A stretch of 34,380 nucleotides of DNA from the NCBI GenBank assembly GCA_025455485.1, contig JALOMJ010000014.1, positions 1 through 34,380 of the forward strand, read 5' to 3'. Under the pieces are notes generated by a model. That model searched no databases, was not told the DNA's origin, and saw only the letters and a list, made by a program, of their open reading frames with translations. Positions 17,050 to 25,680 of the stretch are shown piece by piece; positions within the stretch are counted from its first letter, which is position 1; the number at the start of each line of letters is the position of its first letter. This DNA comes from Bacteroidia bacterium. GTDB lineage: Bacteria; Bacteroidota; Bacteroidia; B-17B0; Aurantibacillaceae. A program made the translations under genes and the position numbers.

Positions 17050-18228
17050 TTAACTGAACGCATTTAATCCTGTTACATCCATTCCTGTTATTAATAAATG
17101 AATGTCATGAGTGCCTTCGTATGTAATTACACTTTCCAAATTCATCATGTGGCGCATAATCGGGTATTCGCCTGTAATGCCCATGCCCCCATGTATTTGT
17201 CTTGCCTCACGCGCAATGGTTAAGGCCATGTGAACGTTGTTACGTTTGGCCATGCTAATTTGTGCAGGGGTGGCGCGGTTTTCATTTTTAAGAACACCTA
17301 ATCGCCAGGTTAACAATTGTGCTTTGGTTATTTCAGTAATCATTTCAGCCAGTTTCTTTTGTGTTAGCTGAAAGCCTCCAATGGGTTTGCCAAACTGAAT
17401 TCTTTCTTTACTGTAGCGCAGCGCACTGTCGTAACAATCCATAGCGGCGCCGATAACGCCCCACGAAATTCCAAAACGAGCGCTGTTTAAACAACTTAAC
17501 GGACCTTTTAATCCTTTTACATTCGGAAAAATATTTTCCTTCGGTACCTTTACATTATCGAATACCAATTCGCCGGTGGCGCTGGCTCGTAAACTCCATT
17601 TGCCATGGGTTTCAGGAGTTGTAAATCCTTCGTAACCACGCTCAACAATTAAACCTCGGATGTCTCCGTTTTCATCTTTGGCCCACACCACCGCAATGTC
17701 TGCGAAAGGCGAGTTACTGATCCACATTTTTGCTCCGTTGAGTAAGTAATAATCGCCTTTGTCTTTAATGTTGGTAATCATGCCGGAAGGATTGCTGCCA
17801 TGATCGGGCTCTGTGAGTCCGAAACAACCCATCAATTCGCCCGTTGCCAGTTTGGGAAGGTACTTGCGCTTTTGCGCTTCGCTGCCAAAGGTATAAATGG
17901 GGTACATTACTAAGGAACTCTGCACCGATGCGGTTGAACGCAGGCCGCTATCACCCCGCTCCAATTCCTGCATTAACAAGCCATAAGAAATTTGATCTAA
18001 ACCCGGACCGCCATATTCGGCCGGAATGTAGGGACCAAAGGCACCAATTTCAGCCAAGCCTTTGATCCATTGTTTGGGGAATTTTGCATTTTGACAGGCG
18101 TCCTCTATAATCGGAGAAACCTCTTTTTTAACCCATGCACGGGCCGTTTCACGTATCAATTTGTGTTCATCACTGAGGAGTTCATCCATCAGGTAATAGT
18201 CGTGTGCCTGAAAATTATCGCTTGCCAT
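17050..18228 (-). CDS. gcdH: Glutaryl-CoA dehydrogenase
   Basis: The 392-residue product is an acyl-CoA dehydrogenase that oxidises and decarboxylates glutaryl-CoA to crotonyl-CoA in lysine and tryptophan breakdown, using FAD. Evidence for this subfamily, beyond the general fold: ELERGDSGLRSTASVQSS (88-105) keeps the Glu, Arg and Ser that in the human enzyme contact the glutaryl carboxylate (here Glu90, Arg97, Ser98), and the catalytic base is Glu371 in TYEGTHDIH. GCFGLTEPDHGSNPS and KWSLRASATGELVFD are FAD/substrate-loop signatures. The longer frame begins with a TTG that lies inside a TAAATTTG promoter element, so the ATG at 18228 is taken. It is antisense to, and splits, the flanking surface-protein genes. 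Confidence 0.93.
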   Translation of the reverse strand: MASDNFQAHDYYLMDELLSDEHKLIRETARAWVKKEVSPIIEDACQNAKFPKQWIKGLAEIGAFGPYIPAEYGGPGLDQISYGLLMQELERGDSGLRSTASVQSSLVMYPIYTFGSEAQKRKYLPKLATGELMGCFGLTEPDHGSNPSGMITNIKDKGDYYLLNGAKMWISNSPFADIAVVWAKDENGDIRGLIVERGYEGFTTPETHGKWSLRASATGELVFDNVKVPKENIFPNVKGLKGPLSCLNSARFGISWGVIGAAMDCYDSALRYSKERIQFGKPIGGFQLTQKKLAEMITEITKAQLLTWRLGVLKNENRATPAQISMAKRNNVHMALTIAREARQIHGGMGITGEYPIMRHMMNLESVITYEGTHDIHLLITGMDVTGLNAFS

Positions 18229-18246
18229 AAAATATAAGATGTGAGA

Positions 18247-18254
18247 CAAATTTA
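18247..18254 (-). promoter_or_regulatory. -7 element of gcdH
   Basis: The minus strand reads TAAATTTG, an exact TAnnTTTG match, 18 bases before the ATG at 18228. It overlaps the alternative TTG start at 18249, which argues against that start. Confidence 0.5.
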
Positions 18255-18369
18255 AGCATTTCGCTTACGAATGAAGGCCTATTGAATGCAGAATTTTGCT
18301 AAATTCAATTAATCCAAAAATTATACACTAAACCCAATTTACGGTGGAAGAAAAATGAAGGCATTTAAG

Positions 18370-18377
18370 TATATTTG
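18370..18377 (+). promoter_or_regulatory. -7 element of the PorP/SprF operon
   Basis: TATATTTG matches TAnnTTTG exactly. It overlaps the first TTG of the frame (18375), so that codon would lie upstream of the expected transcript start near 18384. The next usable start is the TTG at 18393. Confidence 0.5.
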
Positions 18378-18392
18378 TTTAAGTCCTCGTTT

Positions 18393-19409
18393 TTGAAACA
18401 ATTCATCCCCATACTTTCTCTTTTGTTGTCCTGTTCTTGTTTTCGCTTGTTTGGGCAGGACATTCACTTTTCTCAGTTCGACGGAGCTTTGTTAAACATT
18501 TCTCCTGCTTATACCGGGGTTTTTGATGGTGATTACCGGTTTAGTACCATTTACCGCAGCCAGTGGCAGGCCGTGCCTGTTGGATATTCCACCTTTAACA
18601 TCAATGCCGAAACCAAACTAAAGCCGCTTTTTTTAAAAAAAGACCAAATCGGACTCGGCATTTCCTTTTACAACGACAGGGCCGGAGACGCCAGGTACGG
18701 CATTACACAGTTTTATGCTCAAGGAGCTTATATCCATTATCCCAAGAGTTTACCAAAATTACTTTTGAGTTTTGGTTTAAACTTGGGCATTAACAGAGTA
18801 GGGTTTGATTTAAGTAAAATGACTTTTGATGCCCAATACGATGGCGTGCAGCTTATTCCGGGAGCATTTAACGGAGAGCAGTTTACACAAACCCGAACCG
18901 GTTTTTTTGATATGAACATGGGTTCGGTAGCGGAATACAGGTTTACTGAAACCAAAAAACTAAGTTTTGGATTTGGATTGCACCATATCACTCAGCCAAA
19001 AATTTCTTATCAGGGCAACGATTTAAGTAAACTCGATTTTAAATATTCTAATCTGATAAGTTATACATCACGTATAAGTGATAGAACCCATTTTATTGGG
19101 GAAGCTTTATTTTCAATCCAGGGAAAAAACATGGAGATGGTGCCGCACGTTTCACTAAAATACATGGTGAATGAAGATTATGATCAGGCCATTTCGGGCG
19201 GAATGTGTTTAAGAACAAACGATGCCATTATATTGCGCTTGGGCTATCATTATAAACTTTTAAACAGCGGCATTGCATACGATATTAATGTAAGCAAATT
19301 TACCGCGGCCACCAACCGAAGGGGAGCCTTTGAAATTTTTCTTAATCAAACCATTTCTTCTACTAAAACCTATGGTTCAAAAAGAAGAATTTGCCCGGTA
19401 TTTATGTAA
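18393..19409 (+). CDS. PorP/SprF family type IX secretion membrane protein
   Basis: The 338-residue product has a signal peptide ending near FRLFGQ, then the family opening DIHFSQFDGALLNISPAYTG. The rest alternates polar and hydrophobic residues as expected for an outer-membrane beta-barrel (QIGLGISFYND, LSFGFGLHHITQPK, AILRLGYHYK-type strands). In Flavobacterium, SprF-like proteins are needed to export and anchor specific type B cargo, and they are usually encoded next to that cargo. Here the candidate partner is the giant type B protein ending at 16962. No ATG fits: an in-frame stop at 18366 leaves only TTG codons (18375 or 18393). The downstream OmpA-like gene starts one base after its stop, so they form an operon. 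Confidence 0.88.
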   Translation: MKQFIPILSLLLSCSCFRLFGQDIHFSQFDGALLNISPAYTGVFDGDYRFSTIYRSQWQAVPVGYSTFNINAETKLKPLFLKKDQIGLGISFYNDRAGDARYGITQFYAQGAYIHYPKSLPKLLLSFGLNLGINRVGFDLSKMTFDAQYDGVQLIPGAFNGEQFTQTRTGFFDMNMGSVAEYRFTETKKLSFGFGLHHITQPKISYQGNDLSKLDFKYSNLISYTSRISDRTHFIGEALFSIQGKNMEMVPHVSLKYMVNEDYDQAISGGMCLRTNDAIILRLGYHYKLLNSGIAYDINVSKFTAATNRRGAFEIFLNQTISSTKTYGSKRRICPVFM

Positions 19410-19410
19410 G

Positions 19411-21348
19411 ATGAAAACGTGTCCCTTTTACATAGTGTTTGGCTTTTTTGTGTGTTTGAGCCCTGCTTTTTTTGCGCAAAGTAATTACAAGCTCAACAAG
19501 GCCGGTGCATTGGCCATGAGGGAAAAAAATTACGAGGAAGCTGTGCACCACTTTCGAAAATTGTATAACCGCGACAGCACAAATAGTAACGTGACTTACG
19601 CCTTTGCAGAGGCATGCAGGCTTAACATGGAAACCGAACAGGCTTTGCATTTGTACCAAAAAGTATTGAACAAAAACACCAAAAAATATCCTTTGGGTGT
19701 ATACTGGACTGCACAACTTTACAAACAACTCATGCAATACAAAGAAGCGGGAAAGTGGTTTACCAAATTCAGCAAAATGAAACTAAAAAAGGATTTGCCT
19801 GATTACAAAAAGAAAGCGAAACAGGAAATTGAAGTGTGTGAGTTGGCCGCCATTTGGATGAAGAACCCTTTGCCCATACAAATTGAAAGACTGGATACAA
19901 GCATCAATACCAGGTTTAGTGAATACGCAGCTTTTTCCACCAACGATGCGTTTTATTTTTCAAGTTTAAGAAGCTCCAAACGTCCTCAGGAAAATGAAGT
20001 ACCCTTGAGCAAAATTTATGTTCTGGAAAAAAACAACAAACGTAAACCAAAACCTTATGCGCTTGACACAACAGTGAATGCAAGCTACCTGCACAACGCC
20101 AATGCCTGTATCGATGAGAGTGGCAAACGCTTGGTGTTTTCAAGATGTAAAAATACTAACGCCAGCGAATATGCGTGTACCCTCTATCAATCTGACTTTG
20201 TAAACAACAAATGGCAATCAGCAATAAAATTAGGCGACAGCATCAATGTAAAGGGGTATTCCTCAACACACCCTTCTTTTGCTGTACTCAACAAACAACC
20301 GGTTTTGTTTTTTTCTTCCAATCGGCCGGGTGGTGCAGGGGGAATGGATATTTGGTATGCCGAGTACACTGCTGATGGAACCTTTTCAAATCCAAAAAAC
20401 GCAGGAAAGAATGTAAATACAAATGAAAACGAAATTACGCCCACGTTGAATGATTTGGAAAACACCCTGTATTTCAGTAGCACCGCACACAAAAATTTTG
20501 GAGCCTTTGATGTGTTTAAAAGTGTTTTCAAAAACGGAGAATTTGCAGAGGTAAATAATGCCGGTTATCCCATTAACAGTGGTTACAACGATGTGTATTT
20601 TACTCTGAACAAAGAAAACTCCAGAGCCTGGTTCTCAAGCAACCGCAAGGGAGCCAATGCCGAAAACAAAACATCGTGCTGCAATGATATTTTTACGTAT
20701 GAAATTGAAAAGGAAAAAGAATTGCTTAAAATAGACAGCGTATTGATTCAAAAAGAAAAACTAAAGCTTTTGGTGCCCCTTACCTTGTATTTTCACAACG
20801 ACGAACCCGAACCCAGGACGGAGTTGATAGTTACTGAAAAATCATATCCTGAGACCTATTTGGCCTATCAGGAACTTTTCCCGCTTTACCAGAGATCGTT
20901 TTCTGCCGGGTATAAAAACGAAGAAAAAATAAAGGCCCAGGAAAAGATGGAAAGTTTTTTTAGAGACAGTCTCGAAGCGGGGTTCGACAATCTGGAGAAA
21001 TTCTCAGAATTGTTAATGCCTGTTTTAAAAAGCGGACAACGCGTACGAATTACCTTAAAAGGATATTGCAGCCCCTTAGCCAGCACAGGGTACAATCAAA
21101 AATTAGCCAAGCGCAGAATTTCAAGTTTGAGAAACTATTTTGATCGCACGCGTAACGGCTATTTTAAACAGTATACAGTGGCCGAAATCGGAAAGTTACC
21201 ACAACTGGAGTTTGTAGAAGAAGATATAGGCGAATTGCCGAACAGTAAGGCCAGCGATGATTTTAAGGATAAAAGAAATTCCGTTTACAGTCCCTTTGCC
21301 GCATCCGAAAGAAAGATTCAGATTATTGCGGTGAGCTTTGGGGATTAG
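19411..21348 (+). CDS. TPR/PD40/OmpA-like envelope protein
   Basis: The 645-residue product starts at ATG 19411, one base after the PorP/SprF stop; the longer frame starting at 19330 lacks a signal peptide at its N-terminus. Signal peptide: residues 1-22 (SPAFFAQ). Residues 25-140 look like TPR helices (GALAMREKNYEEAVHHFRKL, ALHLYQKVL). Residues 180-450 hold PD40-type beta-propeller repeats (LFFSSNRPGGAGGMDIW, LYFSSTAHKNFGAFDVF, AWFSSNRKG). The C-terminal part has LTLYFHNDEPEP and an OmpA-like peptidoglycan-binding segment (VRITLKGYCSPLASTGYNQKLAKRR, abbreviated here; about residues 550-590). Proteins of this layout commonly follow PorP/SprF genes and probably tie the outer-membrane apparatus to the cell wall. 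Confidence 0.87.
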   Translation: MKTCPFYIVFGFFVCLSPAFFAQSNYKLNKAGALAMREKNYEEAVHHFRKLYNRDSTNSNVTYAFAEACRLNMETEQALHLYQKVLNKNTKKYPLGVYWTAQLYKQLMQYKEAGKWFTKFSKMKLKKDLPDYKKKAKQEIEVCELAAIWMKNPLPIQIERLDTSINTRFSEYAAFSTNDAFYFSSLRSSKRPQENEVPLSKIYVLEKNNKRKPKPYALDTTVNASYLHNANACIDESGKRLVFSRCKNTNASEYACTLYQSDFVNNKWQSAIKLGDSINVKGYSSTHPSFAVLNKQPVLFFSSNRPGGAGGMDIWYAEYTADGTFSNPKNAGKNVNTNENEITPTLNDLENTLYFSSTAHKNFGAFDVFKSVFKNGEFAEVNNAGYPINSGYNDVYFTLNKENSRAWFSSNRKGANAENKTSCCNDIFTYEIEKEKELLKIDSVLIQKEKLKLLVPLTLYFHNDEPEPRTELIVTEKSYPETYLAYQELFPLYQRSFSAGYKNEEKIKAQEKMESFFRDSLEAGFDNLEKFSELLMPVLKSGQRVRITLKGYCSPLASTGYNQKLAKRRISSLRNYFDRTRNGYFKQYTVAEIGKLPQLEFVEEDIGELPNSKASDDFKDKRNSVYSPFAASERKIQIIAVSFGD

Positions 21349-21389
21349 ATTCGCTATTCAAGATTCGAGATTCAAGATTCGCTATTCAA
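21348..21389 (+). repeat. Three tandem 14-base repeats
   Basis: GATTCGCTATTCAA, GATTCGAGATTCAA and GATTCGCTATTCAA follow one another without gaps. The first copy begins on the G of the TAG stop of the OmpA-like gene. A second repetitive patch with CCCTTGAAC-like words follows at about 21400-21438. No terminator hairpin is visible in this convergent gap. Confidence 0.85.
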
Positions 21390-21435
21390 AATTAAACCAT
21401 TTAACCCTTGAACAATTTTGAACCCCTTGAACCCT

Positions 21436-22680
21436 TCATTCAAACCTCAAACTATCAATGGGGTCGAGGCAGGAGGCGCGCCGGGCCGGTAAATAGCCGC
21501 TCAATAAACCAACCACGATACAAATAATTACACCTGAAATAATCCAGAACCAGGGGATGAAAAAACCGGTATTAAGGGCTAAACTGATGAGGTTACCAAT
21601 GATGATCCCGAAAATTATTCCGATAAGTCCACCCATTACACAAATCACAGTGCTTTCAATCAAAAACTGGTATTTAATGGTGTTTTGTGTGGCGCCCATG
21701 GCTTTGCGAATGCCTATTTCACGTGTGCGTTCGGTTACACTTACCAACATAATGTTCATCAAACCTATGGCTGCTCCCAGCAGAGTAATTAAACCAATAA
21801 CTGTTGCACCGGTGGTTACCATTGAAATGTCTTTTAAAAGGATAGAAGCAAGGTTATCGGCTCTTACAACTTCAAAATCATTGTCAGCACCGGGAGGTAT
21901 TTTTCTCACCTTTCTAAATACACCTTTTGCTTCTTCAAGAAAGGTGTTAAGTTTGGTATAATCTTTACAAAGTACATGAATGGTATAATTCATATCAGGT
22001 TTTGAAAAATACATGCGAGCGGTGCCAAGCGGTATAATACACAACTTATCTCCGCTAAAACCACCACTATTACCTTTTGATTTTAATACTCCAATGATTT
22101 TATATCGCATCCCTCCAATCTTAATAAACTTATCGAGGGCATTGGTTTTACTGTCGAACAAGGCTTTCTCAACATCCTTTCCTATCATTACCAATGCATT
22201 TCCGCCTCTGATTTCATTAGTAGAAAAATTTCTTCCTTTTTCCAGCTCATAACCGGCAGTGTACAAAAAGTTTTCATCAGAGCCGGTGACTTCAATGTTG
22301 GGATTGGTTTTTTTGTTTCCAAATTTTAATCTTGCAGAAAAACTTGCTTCAGTGGAAACAGAACTAATGACTGGAAACTGATAAAGCTCTTTAAACTTTA
22401 AAGCTTCATGGTAAGTGATTTCTTTGCGCGCCTTGGATTTTCTGCCACGGTGCCCAATCCTCACATTCGCGTCGCCATTTTGAATGGTGAAGGTATTGGC
22501 ACCCATTCCGGAAAAATTTTCATTAATGCCGTTTTTTATTGCATCAATGGCTGAGAGTATCCCCACCAGAGCTGTAATGCCAATGCTGATGATGAGCATG
22601 GTGATAATCGCCCTCAATCGGTTGGCTTTAATGGAATTTAAAGCAATGGAAATATTTTCGCGGAGGAAATTAATACGCAT
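21436..22680 (-). CDS. ABC transporter permease, MacB/FtsX type
   Basis: The 414-residue product is an inner-membrane permease of the MacB family. Counted from ATG 22680, it has one N-terminal transmembrane helix (about 20-45; RAIITMLIISIGITALVGIL). A long periplasmic MacB-type domain follows (about 50-285), then three C-terminal helices with the FtsX signature SVTERTREIGIRKAMGAT just after the second helix, and the C-terminal PARRASCLDPIDSLRFE. Such permeases move lipids, peptides or lipoproteins, or send a signal across the membrane, together with an ATPase. No ATPase gene lies next to it. The longer frame starts with TTG and adds only four residues. It follows the protease gene after 32 bases. 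Confidence 0.9.
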   Translation of the reverse strand: MRINFLRENISIALNSIKANRLRAIITMLIISIGITALVGILSAIDAIKNGINENFSGMGANTFTIQNGDANVRIGHRGRKSKARKEITYHEALKFKELYQFPVISSVSTEASFSARLKFGNKKTNPNIEVTGSDENFLYTAGYELEKGRNFSTNEIRGGNALVMIGKDVEKALFDSKTNALDKFIKIGGMRYKIIGVLKSKGNSGGFSGDKLCIIPLGTARMYFSKPDMNYTIHVLCKDYTKLNTFLEEAKGVFRKVRKIPPGADNDFEVVRADNLASILLKDISMVTTGATVIGLITLLGAAIGLMNIMLVSVTERTREIGIRKAMGATQNTIKYQFLIESTVICVMGGLIGIIFGIIIGNLISLALNTGFFIPWFWIISGVIICIVVGLLSGYLPARRASCLDPIDSLRFE

Positions 22681-22712
22681 GTAGTATAGCAATTAATATA
22701 ACCATATGCCTT

Positions 22713-23801
22713 TCAAATGGCATTTTGTTTAGCCTGCATAATCATGATGTATTCCATCACGTTTTCAATGTCGATGACCCCTTCAAGTTTATCTTTTCGG
22801 TAGACCAGAATAAGCGGACTCTCTTTTCCCTTGGTTATTAGGCTGAGAAAGTCCGGTTCCTCTTCTGCATCCATACGCTCCAATTTACGGTTCATTACTT
22901 CGGCTACAGCAGCATGTTGTTTACCCTGGCTAAGCGCCAGTATGATTTCGTCGCGACCCAGAGTTCCAGAAGGAGCAGAGTTTGTAAGAATAAGAAAGAC
23001 TTTGTTTTGGGAATTCAGCACCATCTCCGCGGCCTTGCTGATGGTGTCGTTTTCTGATAAAACCGGATAGTCGCGCATGGCCAAATCACCTGCTTTGGTG
23101 CCTTTAAGCGCAAATCCCGATTGCACAACTTGATTTTCAGACTGCGCACCAAGAATGATAAACACACCGATAAAGGCTAAAAAGGGATTTGATGAAATGC
23201 CTAAAATAATAAATCCAATTCCAAGCAATTGACCCAGCCTGGCTGCTATCCATGTGGCGCGGTGCCGGGGCATAAAAAAGCTCAGCAAGGCTCTGAATAC
23301 CCTTCCGCCGTCCATCGGGAAGGCGGGCAGAAGGTTAAAGACCGATAACCAAATGTTCACAATAAAAAAGTTCAATAAAAACGTGGAGCTGTTCACCCCT
23401 TCATTTAATTGCTCAAGCAGGGTTTGCGCATCCGGAATAGAGATAAAAAAATAAGTTATGAAAGCCAATGCTAAATTTACAGCGGGCCCGGCCAATGCAA
23501 CCAAAATTTCTTCTTTTGGCTTTTCAGGGATACGTTCCAAACTGGCAACGCCGCCTATTGGCAGTAAGGTAATACTGTTGGTTTTAACATTAAATCGTTT
23601 GGCCATAAGTGAATGACCAAGCTCATGTAAAAACACGGTGACAAACAAGCTGAGAATAAACACCACCGACCAGACCGTTTCAATGGTAGTATGCCCTGCG
23701 CGGTAGTTTTTATAAATAATAAATAAAATCAGCAGAGAAAAAGTCCAATGAATAAGGACATCAATACCAAATACTTTTCCCAGTTTGAGGGAGCCTTTCA
23801 T
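22713..23801 (-). CDS. Site-2 protease (M50) with C-terminal CBS domains
   Basis: The 362-residue product is an intramembrane zinc metalloprotease. The HExxH motif is His59-Glu60-His63 in FLHELGHSLMAKRF, the third ligand is Asp164 in NLLPAFPMDGGRVFRALL, and the GPAVN motif of this family is at 105-109. About six membrane helices span residues 10-230. Residues 235-360 look like a pair of CBS domains (DYPVLSENDTISKAAEMVL; AEVMNRKLERM), which commonly bind adenine nucleotides and could gate the protease. Related enzymes cut membrane-bound regulators; the substrate here is unknown. It starts four bases after the TerB-like gene stop and probably shares its transcript. Confidence 0.93.
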   Translation of the reverse strand: MKGSLKLGKVFGIDVLIHWTFSLLILFIIYKNYRAGHTTIETVWSVVFILSLFVTVFLHELGHSLMAKRFNVKTNSITLLPIGGVASLERIPEKPKEEILVALAGPAVNLALAFITYFFISIPDAQTLLEQLNEGVNSSTFLLNFFIVNIWLSVFNLLPAFPMDGGRVFRALLSFFMPRHRATWIAARLGQLLGIGFIILGISSNPFLAFIGVFIILGAQSENQVVQSGFALKGTKAGDLAMRDYPVLSENDTISKAAEMVLNSQNKVFLILTNSAPSGTLGRDEIILALSQGKQHAAVAEVMNRKLERMDAEEEPDFLSLITKGKESPLILVYRKDKLEGVIDIENVMEYIMIMQAKQNAI

Positions 23802-23805
23802 CGTG

Positions 23806-24210
23806 TTAATTTTTTAAAATGCTGGCTAATTGTTGGAGTGTAACCAGTTCTTTTTTATTACGGGCATTAAAGGAATTAGCAATTCGGTCGGCGGTTTTTA
23901 AAATGAGTGCATTAAGTTCAGGGTTAAAAAGAGATGGGTGCGTTTCTTTAAAAACTTTAAAATCGTGCAGCAAGGTTTCAGGATTGTGTTTATCTTCCAG
24001 CATCCAGTCGAAAACAATTTCAATCTGGTAGGCCGCATCCATGCCAAAATCATCGGTGGTTTTTTCAATGGGCACCCAATCTTCACGTATGGCCTTTTTA
24101 AGCGCTTGTATTTCCTTATCATGAACATTGGAATCGGCATTGGCCACCGCATAAAACACACGCCCCAATTGTTGGTAAAAACGGATTTTATTCTCTTCGC
24201 TTGGTTTCAT
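23806..24210 (-). CDS. TerB-like helical protein
   Basis: The 134-residue soluble, all-helical product has an acidic first helix region with VFYAVANADSNVHDKEIQALKKAI near residues 18-41. That resembles the TerB/TerB-like core, where an Asp/Glu-bearing loop leads into a helix (A-x-AD-x-x-V-x-x-x-E). The assignment rests on this one pattern, so it is tentative. The protein lacks a signal peptide and is probably cytoplasmic. Four bases separate its stop from the start of the site-2 protease gene, which suggests a linked role such as regulation of, or substrate delivery to, the protease. Confidence 0.72.
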   Translation of the reverse strand: MKPSEENKIRFYQQLGRVFYAVANADSNVHDKEIQALKKAIREDWVPIEKTTDDFGMDAAYQIEIVFDWMLEDKHNPETLLHDFKVFKETHPSLFNPELNALILKTADRIANSFNARNKKELVTLQQLASILKN

Positions 24211-24595
24211 GGTGATTTGGTTTGAGTGAGTTAGTATTAATTTTAGATGTGATAATCAACTCTGCTATGAACATATGAACTTTTTATTTTGTCATGTTTA
24301 ACCTGTGCTTTTATTTTAAGAATTAAAAAATTATTCTCTATGATAAAGATAGAGATTGAAAATCAATATCACACAAAATTCCGCAAGCAAAGAATAAGTT
24401 ACTTTCTATTTCCTGACAAGTTAATTGTAAAGAGGCAATCCAAACATACCTGGTGTTTTCCCATTTGGGTGTTGCTGCTTAAAACCTGTTTGTCTGGCGT
24501 ATTCTAAAAAAGAAAGTTTCTTGGAAGGATACTCTCTCGAAAAGTTTTTTTAAAAGGTCATCCTGTTAATTACTATATTAAATTAAAGAGAATGA
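24211..24595. other. AT-rich intergenic region, nothing convincing
   Basis: The gap lies between two minus-strand genes. A plus-strand frame from ATG 24340 (55 codons, stop at 24507) is possible but lacks a recognisable start signal, family or normal composition. No clear promoter, terminator or repeat was found. Confidence 0.5.
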
Positions 24596-25558
24596 TTAAT
24601 TGAACACTATGCTTACACTCCCTACCTTCTGCCCGGTTTCAACGTATTCGTAAGCGCTTACAATGTCTTCAAAAGGATAACTCCGGTCAATCAGTGGTTT
24701 AAATTTACCGGCCTCGGCCAGTTCCTTTAGCAAATCAATATCCTCTTGTTTGGTGAAGGGAATAGGGAAGAGGATGCGTTTTCCATTGGAGAATTTACCC
24801 AGCATGGCCTTCCATACGTTTTCTGAGTTTTTACCCAATTCTGTGGATACATACAAACCCTTGTCTTTTAAAATGGGTTTGCATTTCCCAAAAGAGCTTT
24901 TACCTACCGAATCAAACACGGCATCGTAATTAACATTGCTTTTGGTAAAATCTTCTTTCTGGAATTCAATCACCACATCAGCGCCCAGCTGTTTTACCTT
25001 GTCGGCATGAGTGGATGAACACACGGCTGTGACCTTTGCTCCAAAATGTTTGAGCAATTGAACCGCAGCTGAACCTATTGCGCCTGTTGCCCCATTTACG
25101 AGAATGTGTTGTCCCGGTTCAACCTTCATGGCATAAATATCACACAGAGCGTAATGCCCGCCTTCAGTCAAGGCTGCCGCTTCTGAATAGCCCATGCCTT
25201 CCGGAATTAAGGCCAAAGCGTCGGTATCTTTTAGCAGCATGTACTCGGCATGCCCTCCAAATCGCGCATCGTTAAAACCAAAAAGTTTATCTCCGGGTTT
25301 AAAACGGTTTACCAATTTTCCAACGGATTCCACCTCTCCGGCAAACTCACAGCCCAACACGTTTATTTTGGGACGAAACAATCCTGAAAAAAACCGTGAG
25401 ATAAAATACTCCGCACTCCTGAAACCGCAATCGGTGCGATTCACTGTACTGGCGTATACTTTTAAAAGAATCTCTTTGTCACCGGGAATGGGCTTAGGAA
25501 GATCAACCAACTCTACTACCTCGGGTGGACCATATTTTTTATAAACTGCGGCTTTCAT
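24596..25558 (-). CDS. NAD(P)-dependent oxidoreductase, MDR/quinone-reductase type
   Basis: The 320-residue product belongs to the medium-chain dehydrogenase/reductase superfamily, zinc-independent quinone-oxidoreductase branch. The N-terminal GroES-like domain starts MKAAVYKKYGPPEVVEL and includes VNRTDCGFR and LGCEFAGEVESVG. The Rossmann fold has the nucleotide-binding VNGATGAIGSAAVQLLKHFG (154-173), and the C-terminus ends in YEYVETGQKVGSVSIVF. The Cys residues that hold structural zinc in true alcohol dehydrogenases are absent. It probably reduces a quinone or enone with NADPH; the substrate is not readable. It seems to be a single gene. Confidence 0.92.
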   Translation of the reverse strand: MKAAVYKKYGPPEVVELVDLPKPIPGDKEILLKVYASTVNRTDCGFRSAEYFISRFFSGLFRPKINVLGCEFAGEVESVGKLVNRFKPGDKLFGFNDARFGGHAEYMLLKDTDALALIPEGMGYSEAAALTEGGHYALCDIYAMKVEPGQHILVNGATGAIGSAAVQLLKHFGAKVTAVCSSTHADKVKQLGADVVIEFQKEDFTKSNVNYDAVFDSVGKSSFGKCKPILKDKGLYVSTELGKNSENVWKAMLGKFSNGKRILFPIPFTKQEDIDLLKELAEAGKFKPLIDRSYPFEDIVSAYEYVETGQKVGSVSIVFN

Positions 25559-25680
25559 AATTGGAATAAGGATAAAAGTAAGGTCTTTAACGCTTCATTA
25601 CCCAATTACTCCATGAACTGCAAAAAAGCAGTGCCGAGTGGTTGAATTATACTAAATCTGAAAGGAATACCTGAGCATTA

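Noticed and set aside
17050..18228. Generic short-chain acyl-CoA dehydrogenase for gcdH
   Set aside because: The Glu, Arg, Ser pattern of the glutaryl-specific site (88-98) and TYEGTHDIH fit glutaryl-CoA dehydrogenase better than straight-chain enzymes.
24289..24507. Plus-strand frame of 72 codons between two minus-strand genes
   Set aside because: It starts at TTG, has no recognisable family or ribosome binding site, and the ATG version (24340) is only 55 codons. Kept only as a possibility within the intergenic entry.
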